A stretch of DNA of 64,000 bases from Cordilura impudica (lineage: Eukaryota; Arthropoda; Insecta; Diptera; Scathophagidae), in the NCBI GenBank assembly GCA_963682025.1, contig OY821518.1, positions 148,185,077 to 148,249,076 of the forward strand. Reading direction: 5' to 3'. The notes beneath the pieces were generated by a model. It was given only the letters and a program-made list of their open reading frames with translations, ran no database searches and was not told the DNA's origin. Below are positions 20,569 through 30,982 of this stretch, in pieces; the stretch's first letter is position 1; each line of letters starts with the position of its first letter. The position numbers and the translations under genes were made by a program.

Positions 20569-20784
20569 TGTTTACGCGGAGATTAGCGAACCGGCCTAAT
20601 GTCAGCTTAACGAAGCACTTTTTGGCTGCTTTCCTTTTGTATACCCCGCTTAAGGTACGTTGTACATTCAACCCCCATTTCTTTCAAATAAAGAAATTTT
20701 ATAGCGTTTAAGAAAACATAGTGCTAATTGTGATTTTATTTTTTCTTATATTTTTTTTGAGAAAATTATTTTATTGAGAAAACA
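20569..20784 (+). repeat. BEL-2 right LTR
   Basis: 216 bp from TGTTTACGCG to GAGAAAACA, i.e. TG...CA. Contains AATAAAG (about 20687), a possible polyadenylation signal. Confidence 0.85.
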
Positions 20785-21623
20785 ACGAGAATTAGAAAAT
20801 TTTTGTTTAGAATATCTTCTGTGATTTGATGGATTTCTTTCTTGAGATCTGGATCTTGTTTTAATTTCTGCTATATCCAATGAAAGTTTATTTAAATTTT
20901 GACAAAGTGTTGCAGTTATTTGTGTCAAATTATGCAAACACAGTTCCATATGGTTTTGATTGATGCTGTAAATTGCGGAAAAATTTTAATTTTTGTTTGT
21001 TTTTTACCAGCAAGATGTTAAATGTATTTGTAAATGTTGTGGTAGTTTGCGCCGTCACAACTTGTATAATAGTCCGCGACCGACAATTGAATCAGAACCT
21101 GCCAGGGATTTCATGTCCCTGAAAAATTCTGAAGGTTTACGACTACCGAGGTTTGAATTAAAGAAAAGTTCCTCTGATCTTTTTTCTTCACTAAGAGAAA
21201 ATCTTTCACATAAAATTTTTTTAATGCACTGATATTTATTAATAGCCGGATGTGGCTGAATAATATCCACAATTTTCGAAATAACGCTTTGAGGAAATGC
21301 AATTAGAATAGTTTGATATTTAAAATTATCATCAGAAATGTTATGTAAAGCAAATTGTACTTCTGCTTGTAAAAACCAAGCGTCAGGGCATTCAACCCAA
21401 AAAGTTGGTAATTTGATTATTTTATTAAAAATTTGTGTTTGATAAGGACTTGTATCCTGAGTATGTGTAGGTATGTTATTTTCCATTGTTGTGTGGTTTG
21501 GAGAATTTTGAATTGGTGTTGATGTTTCCGATGGAGAAATTTGTGGTATGGTATTGTCAGTGGTGTGTATTGTTGAATCAATTTGTAATTGATTATTTTA
21601 GTAAAAGAACGCGTTAAAACCAT
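20785..21623 (-). pseudogene. Gypsy gag
   Basis: Start ATG at 21623 gives MVLTRSFTK, a usual opening for fly Gypsy gag, then one frame change into NNQLQIDSTIHTTD. The capsid reads KLPTFWVECPDAWFLQAEVQ, FALHNISDDNFKYQTILIAF, YQCIKKILCERFSLSEEKRS and LGSRKPSEFFRDMKSLAGS (DUF7041-like). The C-terminal part has SLDIAEIKTRSRSQERNPS and stops at the BEL-2 junction (KFSNSR). Known role: capsid and RNA packaging. Two or more frame changes. Confidence 0.75.
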
Positions 21624-22404
21624 TAAAATTTAAGAATAAAGAAAATTTTCATGAAAGGAGAGTTCACAAATTTTTGTTTAATAGAAAATATGATTGTAAT
21701 ATATAAAATATATATGATTAATTGTTGTTTATAATAATTATATAAAATAATTAAATTAAAATTTTTTAAATAATCTTTAATTCGTTAAAATAAACTTAGC
21801 TGTTGTTTCTGTCGCTGATATAATGTTGGTAATGTTGTTGCTTTTGATTAAACTGCTGTTGTTACTGTTGATTATATTGCTGCTATTGTTGTTGATAATA
21901 TTGCCGCTGTTGCTGTTGATAATACTGTCGTTGTTGGTGTTTATTATATTGTTGCTGTTGGTGTCGTTGCGTATTGCGTATTTCATACATAGGCACCAAT
22001 TCCAAATGTTATTTAATTTAACAAGATTAAATTTATTTTTTTTTGTGCTTTAAATAGCTTTTTAGGATATAGGCACCAATTTCACAAAAAAAAAATAATA
22101 TGAATTATTGATTGATTTTTTTTAATAATTCAAAATTGTATTTTGTATATTTTTTTTTAATTTGAAGGAATTTTTATTTGTTTTGGTGGTCCTTTTTTGA
22201 GATTGTTGGATTTTATTTAAAAGTAATCCTTTTAATTTTTGTAGGATTTAAGTTATTATCCTTATTAATTTGTAAAAGGATCTTTTGATTAAATTTAAAC
22301 GTAGTCCTTTTAATTTTGTATTTTTTGTTTTTTATTTATGTTCAAAGGATTTTTGCTTTAATTTAAAAGGTAGTCCTTTTAATTGCAGGATCTCCAATTT
22401 TTGT
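21624..22404 (-). other. Gypsy 5' leader with CAA/CAG-rich and AAAGGA-rich tracts
   Basis: On the minus strand 21980-21800 is rich in CAACAG, CAACAA and ATT repeats. No coding frame fits a known gag start, so I treat it as leader. 22160-22390 has several copies of a GTCCTTTTAATT-like segment. The primer-binding site should be near 22395-22380 (TTGGAGATCC on the minus strand), but I cannot assign a tRNA. Confidence 0.45.
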
Positions 22405-23401
22405 TGATGGAAGGATAGTTCACATTGATTCACACACACAATTTATAGAATTTAAATATTTAATTATAAAAAATTTTAATAACACAGAAAATTTAATAAT
22501 ATACGATGTAGTTGTTAAATTGAAAATTGAAAACTGAATGAAAATATTTTCTACAAAATGTAAAAATTAAAATCAATAAAAATCAATACATACTTAAATT
22601 AAAACAAGTAAGAAATTATAGTCGGTCTAGACCGACTATACGATACCCTATCCCATGGTTTAGAGACCCAATGTCTTCGGTCCAACTAATTCGATACAGA
22701 AAATAAGCATAAACCAAGTTTGAGTGGCATTTTTATTAATTTTTTTTGCTGCAGATATGAAAAAGTTCTCATCGGATGCTATATTTATATGGGGACTAGG
22801 TCGAAATATGGACCGATCCTGACCATATTTGGCAAAGTCACTTATATTTTGAAACAATATGTACAAACCAAATTTGAGAAAAATCTGTTTAATATTTCTG
22901 TTTTTTGATAGATTTAAGTGAAGATGGGGAAGCAGCTCTATATGGGGCATATGACTAAGAATTGTCCTATAGGTATTATTTTTGGACTACTAATTAATGG
23001 ATATAATAAACACATACAAATCCAATTGCAATGGCAATTTATGTCGATTTCATAGGGGTCATTTGTATGAGGACAAGGTCTGAACATGAACCGAATTTAA
23101 TCAATTTCAATAGCGTTCATCCTATGGCTGATAAAAGCTTATATACCAAATTTCATTAAAATATATTAATATTTGAGACCTGTAGTTTGATTACAAAGTA
23201 TACATGGACACCCAGACGGACGGACGGACATCGCTAAATCGACTCTGAAAGTGATTCTGAGTCGATCGGTATTACAAACAACAGCACAAAGTCATTATAC
23301 CGAAACCACATGGTGGTATAGGGTATAAAAATATTTAAATTTATAATATAATGTAGTATATACATTTAAAGTATAAATAAGTAAATGGACGAATAGATAC
23401 A
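22405..23401 (-). repeat. Gypsy 5' LTR (right copy), split by a TATACCC repeat
   Basis: Matches 7228-7506 from TGATGGAAGGATAG through the ATTTTAATAACACA and GAATGAAAATATTTTCTA segments. It resumes after the repeat with ATATTTAAATTTATAATA and ends near GAATAGATACA. The left LTR shows the uninterrupted site. Confidence 0.8.
22604..23327 (-). mobile_element. TATACCC-family repeat, copy D (full length, exact ends)
   Basis: Runs ACAAGTAAGAAATTATAG to TAGGGTATA on the plus strand, i.e. inverted. Comparison with the uninterrupted left LTR (CTTAAATTAAAAAAGTATTT) fixes both ends. The insertion is in an A run, with AAA on each side. The palindrome around GTCGGTCTAGACCGAC is perfect. Confidence 0.85.
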
Positions 23402-23599
23402 CTAAAATTATGTTGTAAAATTTTTTTAAAAATTGAAATAATACATAAAAAAAGAAGTGTGTCTTGTTCCCCATAAAAAATGAATTATAATCGAAATTTG
23501 AAATGTATTGTATTGTGTAATGCAAGGACAATAAACTTGACATTCAAGGTATACTGAAAACGGCTATGAAATCGACAAAAAGACGCAGATATTTTCTTT

Positions 23600-24480
23600 T
23601 CTCATTAAATTCCAAATGCACGATTATCGAAAGATTGTATATGTTATGGACTGTTGAATAAGTTTTTTTAAAGCCTGCTTGATATTCCGTTAAAATCTTG
23701 TGCTTTTACCCCCGCAAAAAATCTGCCATTAATCACACCCATAAAAATTTAAGCACCGCAATTTATAAATGATATCCCTCTGTAATTACTGTGTATATCA
23801 TTGTGGACTTTTTTAATATTGGAAATATTACGCTTCGAATGATTCATCTATGTACCTACTGTCTAAAGCACGATTATACTTTAATGTTAGTTCTCGTAAA
23901 AGTTCTAGTGGAACGATTTAAAAATTCGTATTGCACCCTCTCTATACCAGGTGCTTTATTGTATTTTGCCTTTGACAATTCTCTTCTTACTTCATCAATT
24001 GTAAGAGTTGCATATAAATTTGGATCCTTTCGTAGTAATGCTGTGTATAATATATCCATCTGCTAGTTGGGGAAGGTTTAAAAGATTCTTAAATATGTTC
24101 TAAATTGTGAATGTGATATATTTGGGCTCATCTTGTCTTAACTCGTCTACAATACTCCATCATTCCTTATTGTTTGTTATTGTGGTTTTTCTAAATTTCC
24201 AATTTTGGAAGTATTGTGTTTTCTTTTCATGACAAATGGTCTTGTATGCTCTGTTTGCGTTTAAATATGGTACCTTTTGATTATCTACTGGTGTTATCCT
24301 GAATAGTCTAAGCATTTCAAAAGACTTTTCTCTTGCATTCAGACAATCTCCATCGAACCATTTTTCTTTAAAGATAGTTTGATAGTTATTAAAGTTGCCT
24401 GACGATAGATAGTTATTAAAGTTGCCTGACGCACGTATTATTACATTAATAACGTCTTCCAAGTATATAACCTTCTTTAT
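23600..24480 (-). pseudogene. Non-LTR retrotransposon 1: RT N-terminal part
   Basis: Minus 24462-24160 reads KEKWFDGDCLNAREKSFEML, RLFRITPVDNQ and YLNANRAYKTICHEKKTQYF, the linker typical of APE-type LINE ORF2. 24059-23874 reads TIDEVRRELSKAKYNKAPGI, the RT0/RT1 entry (usual text: K..KAPG.D). 23790-23600 holds no clear continuation. Confidence 0.6.
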
Positions 24481-25040
24481 TTATTTGTTTCAACCAATGT
24501 AACAAATTGAGGTGTTTTGTATTTTGTATTTCCATATCAATTTCGAGAGTTAGATGAATAGGTAAGTGATCCGACTATATACATTCTTCTACGGAGAATC
24601 TATTAACATACTTAAAAGAATATCTTGTGATATTGCACAAATATCGATTACAGATTTACTTGCAAAAGTTATGTTACCAACTTCATCTATGGAGCAGCTA
24701 TGGAGCAGCCCAGCCTTAAATTTTTTCCAAATCATCTCTTCATGTAACATTTGAAGTTCTCCGATTCGAATATTCAGATCTCCCAGTTAGCGCTTATAAT
24801 ATTCATCCATTAAACTATTATCAATAGCATACATACGACCCGCACTTGAACTTCCATGATTACTGGTTCTATTTGACGGCTTCCAAAATATTTTAAAATT
24901 TCTAAAATACTTTTAAAAATTTTCAATTTTGTTCTTATCTATATGAGTTTCAAGTAGTACAACAATATCATGGGTGCAAATATATTTGAAAAATTAAATA
25001 ATCGTTTATTTTCTACACCATTTATGTTGTAGGACAATAG
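24481..25040 (-). pseudogene. Non-LTR retrotransposon 1: endonuclease
   Basis: Frame-broken apurinic-type endonuclease: HDIVVLLETHIDKNKIENF at about 24985-24920, and LGDLNIRIGELQMLHEEMIW at about 24795-24740 (the GDxNxRIG catalytic-fold motif). Lies between ORF1 and RT of the same relic. Confidence 0.6.
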
Positions 25041-25229
25041 TTATAAATGTTTTATAATTTTATTTGGTACAGCGATATTATCAATGCTTTTTGTGCTCAC
25101 ATTATTCGCTTTTTCTGAGTTGGTTATTATTTTACAATATCCTTTATTAATTTTATTGCTTTTTCACCGTATATCTTTTTTAACTCTTCTTCACCAGAAT
25201 CCTTAGTTTTCTTTAACACCTCGCTCACT

Positions 25230-25690
25230 ATTCAACCATCACAGTCATTTTACCGTGATTTTCAAAAACTTTTCTAACGTATTCAATTTCATCTGCAGCT
25301 TTAGTTATTAAAAGTTTTTCATTGAAGATCTTTTTGAATCAGTTGCAGATTTCTGGCTTTCAAATCCTCTTAATAAAAGTATTTTCCTTCGGTTTTCTTC
25401 TTCAACTTTGCTCAGTCGGCGTTGATCTGCTTTCCAGAAGCTATTACGATTTTTTACTTTTTCTTTTAGCTTTTTATTTTCAGTAGCTAGCTTGTTAACA
25501 TCAGTTTTTATTCCATTAATGTGATTTTCACGTCTTAATTTTTCATCCATTGTATTCTGCATTGAAGTCATAAGGTCAGTGTAATGTCCCAACAGAGTCG
25601 CTTATGCCATCAGAATTTGGAGAAATTTCATTATGTTTTCTTCTTTCAGTTTATGTCAACTGTTCCATTGAAGATTTTTCCCTTTCTGAC
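25230..25690 (-). pseudogene. Non-LTR retrotransposon 1: ORF1, coiled coil
   Basis: Reads MSEREKSSMEQLT at about 25690, then MDEKLRRENHINGIKTDVNK, LATENKKLKEKVKNRN and EEENRRKILLLRGFESQKS. A charged coiled coil leading into an RRM-like strand is typical of LINE ORF1 RNA-binding proteins. Interrupted by frame changes. Confidence 0.5.
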
Positions 25691-25764
25691 ATATTGTAGC
25701 CGTTAGTAATTTAAAACTCAGTTTTCGCAAATGCTAATACTGTCGATACTGGTTTTGTTACCCA

Positions 25765-25772
25765 GTATTGTG
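25765..25772. repeat. Target-site duplication, left, of the 15-kb hAT-type unit
   Basis: GTATTGTG, identical to 40957-40964 and directly adjacent to the CAGGGCT terminus. Confidence 0.75.
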
Positions 25773-26039
25773 CAGGGCTATTGAGACGTCAAAAAAAAAG
25801 TTCCATCCACTGCAATTTTTAAGGTGCGACTCCGACTCCGACTCATTCTCCAAATCTGACTCCGATGCTAAATGCATATAGACATATTTATAAAGAGCAA
25901 CATTTAATGCTTGGTAAAAGTCTATTTTAAATGTAGCCAAGACTGTTGCAGTTTATGTATCTCCACTGCTTTCTATTAAATTAAAATTCCACTTTGACTT
26001 AAAATTTTCAATGTAATTCTTTTTTTTTAATAAGAAATT

Positions 26040-26378
26040 AACTAAAACTTCAAAATCTTGAACCAATTGAGGCCCCCAAAATCTGAAAGCTTATGATAGT
26101 AGAATAAAAAACCTAGCTGGGTTTTGAATTATTAGCTAAGGTTTTTTTTAATTCATTTTTGAAGTTTTCGACTGGGAGGAGGATTTTAGTACATTTTTCA
26201 AAGAACATGTACTGATTCTTAAGTCTATATCTCGTGAACTATTCGAAATATTGCTTTTCTTTCTTCGGCAAATTCTTAGCCCTTAATTTGATCTAAAAAT
26301 TTTGCCCTGAGATAAAATTAAAAAAACAACAACATCTTACTCAAAACAGCAAAACTCTCAAAAAATTTAAAATTTCGT
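26040..26378 (+). repeat. Left ~320-bp terminal inverted repeat of a DNA transposon
   Basis: Aligns with the reverse complement of 37827-38154. Shared blocks include CTTGAACCA..TTG, CCCAAAATCTGAAAGCTTATGA, GTCTATATCTCGT and CATCTTACTCAAAAC. The outermost ~20 bp differ from the right end, so the true left tip is uncertain. Confidence 0.75.
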
Positions 26379-26899
26379 CATATTTTTCTAAGGTTTTTTA
26401 CACTTATTTCAGAAATTGCTAGGAACTCGACCGGACAATATATGACAAAAAGATAGCCAAAAGCAAAACAAACAACTCTTCTTACCAAGCTGATTTCATT
26501 TGATAACTCCTTCACATAGTTATAGCCCCATAAAGTCATCAAAAATTCAATAAAGGACCAAGAAATCACTTTCAATTGTATGTTTATTTAAATTAAAAAC
26601 GCTATGCATTTTTAAATGAAATAAGTACAAAATAGAAATAAATAATGAAAATTTTTGGGGCCCTTTGAGTTTTTTTTATTGAAGACATGTCGCAGCGACA
26701 TATGCACCGAGTAAACACCGTCCACATGTCGCAGAGAAATCTGTACCATGTGAACACCGTCCGTTTGAATGATTGCTTGATGCAAAATAACGGTGTATTT
26801 TAAATGTCAAAAAATTTGCATTGTTTTGATTGCACGTTCGAATTAAATAAATTTGGGGAATTTAAATATTACCGTATACATTGCAGAAAGAAAAAGTTG

Positions 26900-28334
26900 A
26901 TATGGAAAAGTGTTGGAAACTGAACTAGTTTTGCTACGTTTGTGGTATTTATGTGCCCAAACGTTCAATGAAAACTCAATAAACAAATTTTACTGCTGAC
27001 TCTAGAAATGGGTACCTCTTATATTATTCTGACCAGTTGGACTTATTCGATTGCTCGCGGACACCAGATGTAGTATGCAGACATTGTTTTTGTTACATAT
27101 TCAGCTGGATAAACAGAAAACCAAGCCCACTGCCTTATGGAACACCAGTAATATGGACGGACCCAAAGGGATACGATGAAAACACATGCTACGGATGCAT
27201 AAACTTTAAAAGTGGAATGAATCGAAAAAAATGTCAAATGTAGGGTACATTCCTGGTCCTCATGCTTCTCTCCCGCAAGAACATTCTGAAGCAAACTCAC
27301 CACCAAGACCACCAAGTCCAGATAGAGCAAATGTATGGACTGCGGAAACGTTTGGCAATGTGCTGGCTGATCCACCGTTCGAGTCCGAAGAAACAATCAA
27401 CAACCCAGAGCTCCTAACACAATGCGAATTGAACTATGTTGTCGCCAAGTTAGATTTGTCAAAGCGGAAATCAGAATTTTTGTCCGCCTTTCTTAAACGA
27501 AAAAGCTAACGGACATTGATATTAAGACCTCGATACACCTTAACTGTCAAGCGGAATTTCAAAACTTTTACAGCGTTAACGACGAAAACTCTTACACCTA
27601 GTGCAACAACATAAAAGGATTAGCCAATGAAATGGGATTAGAATATATCGCTGAAGACTGGCGACTGTTCATCGATAGCTCAGTCACTAGCTTAAAAGCA
27701 GTGTTGCTGCAAAAAATTAACCTGAAGCCCTCAATACCTTTAGCATATAGCACAGACTTAAACGAATGCTATGCAACAACGGAAATTTTGCTAAGAGACC
27801 TTCAATACACAGATCATATATGGAAAATCTGTTGCGACCTTAAAGTTGTCAATATTTTGCAAGGCACAAAGGGTGGATGGCCAAATTATTATTGCTTTCT
27901 GTGCCGTTGGGACACACGAGCAAAAGTCGATCACTACTCGCACACTCGGGAGTGAAAGATGCCAGTTTAGACATGACAGCAGATCCACTAATAAAAAATA
28001 TAAGTGACATATTGTTGCCACCGCTACATATTAAGTTGGGCATAACGAAGAAGTTTATAGAGACGGTAACGAAAAATAAGGACAACGTATTCACTGCCTT
28101 AAGAAAATTTTTCAAAGACTCAGTGATCAAAAAATTAAAGCCGGTAATGTACTTCTTAACTAATCTCTTCAAATTTTTATTTATTTTTTGTGCAATTTTT
28201 TTCTTTCTTTTTTGTTTTGCTTAAAACAGGTGTACTGAATGGACCAGACATTAGAAAGTTGTTCAAAAGTGAAGTATTCAATATGGTTTTGAAGTGTCCT
28301 TATCCATCATCAACAATAAAAATCTATGACGAAA
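26900..28334 (+). pseudogene. Transposase-like protein of the long-TIR element
   Basis: Frame-broken pieces: CYVCGIYVPKRS (about 26935); DVVCRHCFCYIFSWINRKPS, PLPYGTPVIWTDPK and CYGCINFKSGMNRKK (27060-27240), a Cys-rich N-terminal domain; YIPGPHASLPQ; a YVVAKLDLSKRKSEFLSAFL block; EDWRLFIDSSVTSLKAVLLQ (about 27650-27710); ICCDLKVVNILQGTKGGWPN then YYCFLCRWDTRAK; and DPLIKNISDILLPPLHIKLG (about 27985-28040). A possible intron (GTAATG at 28145 to ACAG near 28226) leads into VLNGPDIRKLF. This protein family is widespread in insects and Hydra. A DDE-type transposase role is inferred. Split at 28334 by an LTR element. Confidence 0.65.
28331..28334. repeat. LTR-element target duplication, left
   Basis: GAAA, repeated at 37823-37826. 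Four bases fit Ty3/Gypsy insertion. Confidence 0.75.
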
Positions 28335-28625
28335 TGTAGTGTGTTTGATAAGTCGAAGTTATCCTACCTTCAGTACGGTAACTTAAATGGTAACCTTGAA
28401 CCATTTATGTGAAACGATATCCGCACACACCAAACTTAAAGCCGTGAGAAATGCATTGCTTGCATTTCTACACATGTAAATAGTTATGTCTATCTTATAC
28501 TTTAGAATACTAACCTAAAGTTAATGAAAATAAACTACTAACAATTAATAAATAAAGGTGAAAAGAAACAGTCGCACAAGCGGCTGTTCAAAACCAAAAT
28601 ATAAAGTGTGTTCTAACATATTATA
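28335..28625 (+). repeat. 412/mdg1-like 5' LTR
   Basis: 291 bp from TGTAGTGTGTTTG to CATATTATA. Includes AATAAATAAAG near 28546. Lacks the hairpin block of the 3' LTR. Confidence 0.9.
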
Positions 28626-28644
28626 TGGCGATCCTGCCAGGAGT
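28626..28644 (+). other. Primer-binding site, tRNA-Arg
   Basis: TGGCGATCCTGCCAGGAGT begins immediately after the LTR and is the full complement of the insect tRNA-Arg(ACG) 3' end as I recall it. Retroelements of the 412/mdg1 group are known to use tRNA-Arg. Confidence 0.8.
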
Positions 28645-29800
28645 GTTTTAAAGATAACAATAGAAAATATTTATAAAATTAGATTAGCGAAAAAAAAACT
28701 TTAAAGCGTGCGGTTGGAAATAAAGTGTAAAACAAAAAGTTATAAAATACAAATAAATAAGTAAAGATTCATAAATATAGTTAAACTCCTGAAAATAAAA
28801 AGAAAAACGTATGTATACCGCCTGAAATGTATTTTTTGAAAAAACTGAAAGTGGACCAGTGCGTGGTAAAAACAATTTAATATAAAACATATACATAAAC
28901 GTTAAAATAAAGCTGAAAAAAAGAACAAAAGTTTATACTAATAAAAAAAAAATTGTTGAAAAAAAAAAAATAATATTTGGTCGTGATACAGTCAATGAAA
29001 TTGAAAGTTTTCATTTGAACAAAATGGCTTTTTTTATACAATACTATAAAGGCTTTTACAGCAAGTGTTAAACAAAACATTTATTGCAACAATATCGCTT
29101 GACATGAAACATTACAACCGTTTACAAACTTCGCAAAAATCGAAATTAAATTTCTAGTAACATATGTTCGATCGGCTTCATCATCACGGTAAAAAAAAAG
29201 AAAAAAAGAATATTTTTAACGGCTTTTGTGTAACCGAGTGTATGTTGAATTATCTCAACAATTTAACGATAAATACGATAAAAACTTTAAGGAAAATTGT
29301 GTTAAACGCCTTAATAATGAAGGAAGATATCAATGAACCTATCATTGATCGGTGCGGCCAAAGCACCTCAATTTTTGTCTAGTTGCAATAGGCGTAATTA
29401 ATTTGCTTCTCAAATTTTACCTGTTGCACAAAAGATCTCTTCGGAAGAGATATATGAGTAGAGGCGACAACCTTGATAAGGTTTAAAAATAGCATAAATG
29501 AGTACTTGAAAAAATTAATAACATTAACATTTTTATAAATAAAGCATTAATGACAATTGACAGCCCCATCGGTTAGGATAGATTAATTTTATTATTTTAA
29601 ATTTGGCATTGATTGCCAATAAGACAGAAATTATAATTTAATATGTGCTGAGTAAAATTTTATTGTTTAATATTATATGGAATTTTATATTTTGTACATA
29701 ATAATAGATTATTTGACTATACATTGAAAAAAAAAAAAAACGGCATAATATAATTCTCTCTCGGGATTAAATACCGAAACAATTACATGCAAAAGTGGAC
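28645..29800 (+). other. 412/mdg1-like 5' leader
   Basis: AT-rich, no convincing coding frame. A 17-18-base A run near 29726. Short ORFs here look like chance. Confidence 0.5.
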
Positions 29801-30982
29801 TTTGAACAGTTTTGCATGGACTGGCAGACGATATTGAGCCAGTGTAGACTGATTAGGGAAGAATTTGATTAATCATATAAATGCCTCAATACTGACAGAC
29901 CTTCTAAGGGGGATACAGTAGAAAAACACATAAAAAACCTACATTTACGCCTCGAGGAAATAAGGGTACTACTAAACGTTAATTACCAAAGACTAACACC
30001 CGCACACAAAGTTGCAGCGGAGGGTTTTTTTTTATCGACTTGAGGAATGGGTTAATCAGTGTAGCATCACGTAAAGGCGTTGAGGTCAAATTGCCCCACT
30101 CACTACACGAGAGGGTAGAATTTATTGAGGAAAAATAAAAATTAACAATTCAAACGGTAGAAATAGGTGCAAATATGCCTCAGTCAGCATCTGAATTTTT
30201 AAGGACAGCATCCAGGATTATACCTGACTTTGATGGTAGGGCAGAGAACCTACAAAGTTCTTGGATGCATTGTCGCTTGTCGATTCAATCGCAGAAAATC
30301 AAGATGCGGTTGCAGTCAATTTGGTAAAAATCTAATAGAGGGTAACGAAGCCAATCTGACAGCAATAATCGCACGTCTAAGGACAGCAGTCAAAGGCGAA
30401 TCTGTTGAAGTCCGGTCAGCGAGATTAATGAATCTCAAACAGGGTGGTAAATCACCAAACGATTATACCAAGGAAATTGAGGAATTGGCAAAAAGACTAC
30501 AAAGCGCCTACATTACGAACGGTTTGACAACAACAGTAGCAGAAAAATACACTACCAACATTGCCGTTAAAGCAATGAAGAGGTGCTGCACCAATGAAAG
30601 AGTAGGCCTCGTAATGGAAGCCGGCCAATTTAGCACCCTTAATGATGCTGTGGCCAAATTCATAAATAGCTCCACAGATGCGGCCAAAAATAATATTGTG
30701 ATGTATTATAATAAGGGTAGAAATGCCCCTCAGTTTCAAGGACGTGGTCAGTCCAATAGAAATTTCCGGGGCCGCAGAAATAACACGGGTTAGCGTGGCC
30801 GCAATAATCAGGCAAATAATAGGGATCAGTATGTCCGAAACGGTAATTACGGTGGACGATACGAACGCCGTAGTAACAATAACAACAGAAACTACAACAA
30901 CGACAAAAGTCGTTTCAGATATAATAACGTCAGGGCAATGCACGTAGAAGAGGAAAACGTGCAAGCCCCAAGTACTCAATAA
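29801..30982 (+). pseudogene. 412/mdg1-like gag
   Basis: Frame-broken start region (MDWQTILSQCRLIREEFD, about 29817), then GDTVEKHIKNLHLRLEEIRV, then from about 30330 an open run: EANLTAIIARLRTAVKGESV, LMNLKQGGKSPNDYTKEIEE, then a Gly/Arg/Asn-rich tail (QFQGRGQSNRNFRGRRNN) that continues past a stop at 30791 to about 30980. No CCHC knuckle is seen; the RG-rich tail probably binds RNA instead, as in some Gypsy gags. Known role: capsid. Confidence 0.7.

Larger units (their letters stand above)
14040..20784 (+). mobile_element. BEL-2: BEL/Pao LTR retrotransposon, nearly complete
   Basis: The order on the plus strand is left LTR remnant, primer-binding site, leader, gag, protease-RT, assembly gap, integrase, 3' ORF, polypurine tract and right LTR. 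It is inserted in the Gypsy gag region: gag stops at 20785 and its zinc motif remainder lies at 14030. Left LTR and right LTR share the run from AATAAAGAAATTTTATA to GAGAAAACA but differ by indels. No clean 5-bp target duplication was seen: the right flank is ACGAG and the left border is unclear. Same family as BEL-1 at 1-3075. Confidence 0.85.
7228..23401 (-). mobile_element. Ty3/Gypsy LTR retrotransposon, minus strand, with three nested insertions
   Basis: Two matching LTRs (7228-7506 and 22405-23401) enclose minus-strand gag (21623-20785), protease, reverse transcriptase, RNase H and integrase remnants. The coding parts are separated by a Transib element (9541-13094) and a BEL/Pao element (about 14040-20784). 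The right LTR holds a TATACCC repeat. Removing the insertions leaves roughly 5.2 kb, a normal size for a Gypsy element. The capsid type (PTFWVECPDAWFLQAEVQF) resembles the CsRn1-like group. No confident target duplication was found. Confidence 0.85.

Noticed and set aside
21777..21986. A Gln/Asn-rich protein on the minus strand
   Set aside because: The frame is a product of a trinucleotide-rich stretch upstream of the Gypsy gag start; another frame reads Gln-Tyr repeats equally well.
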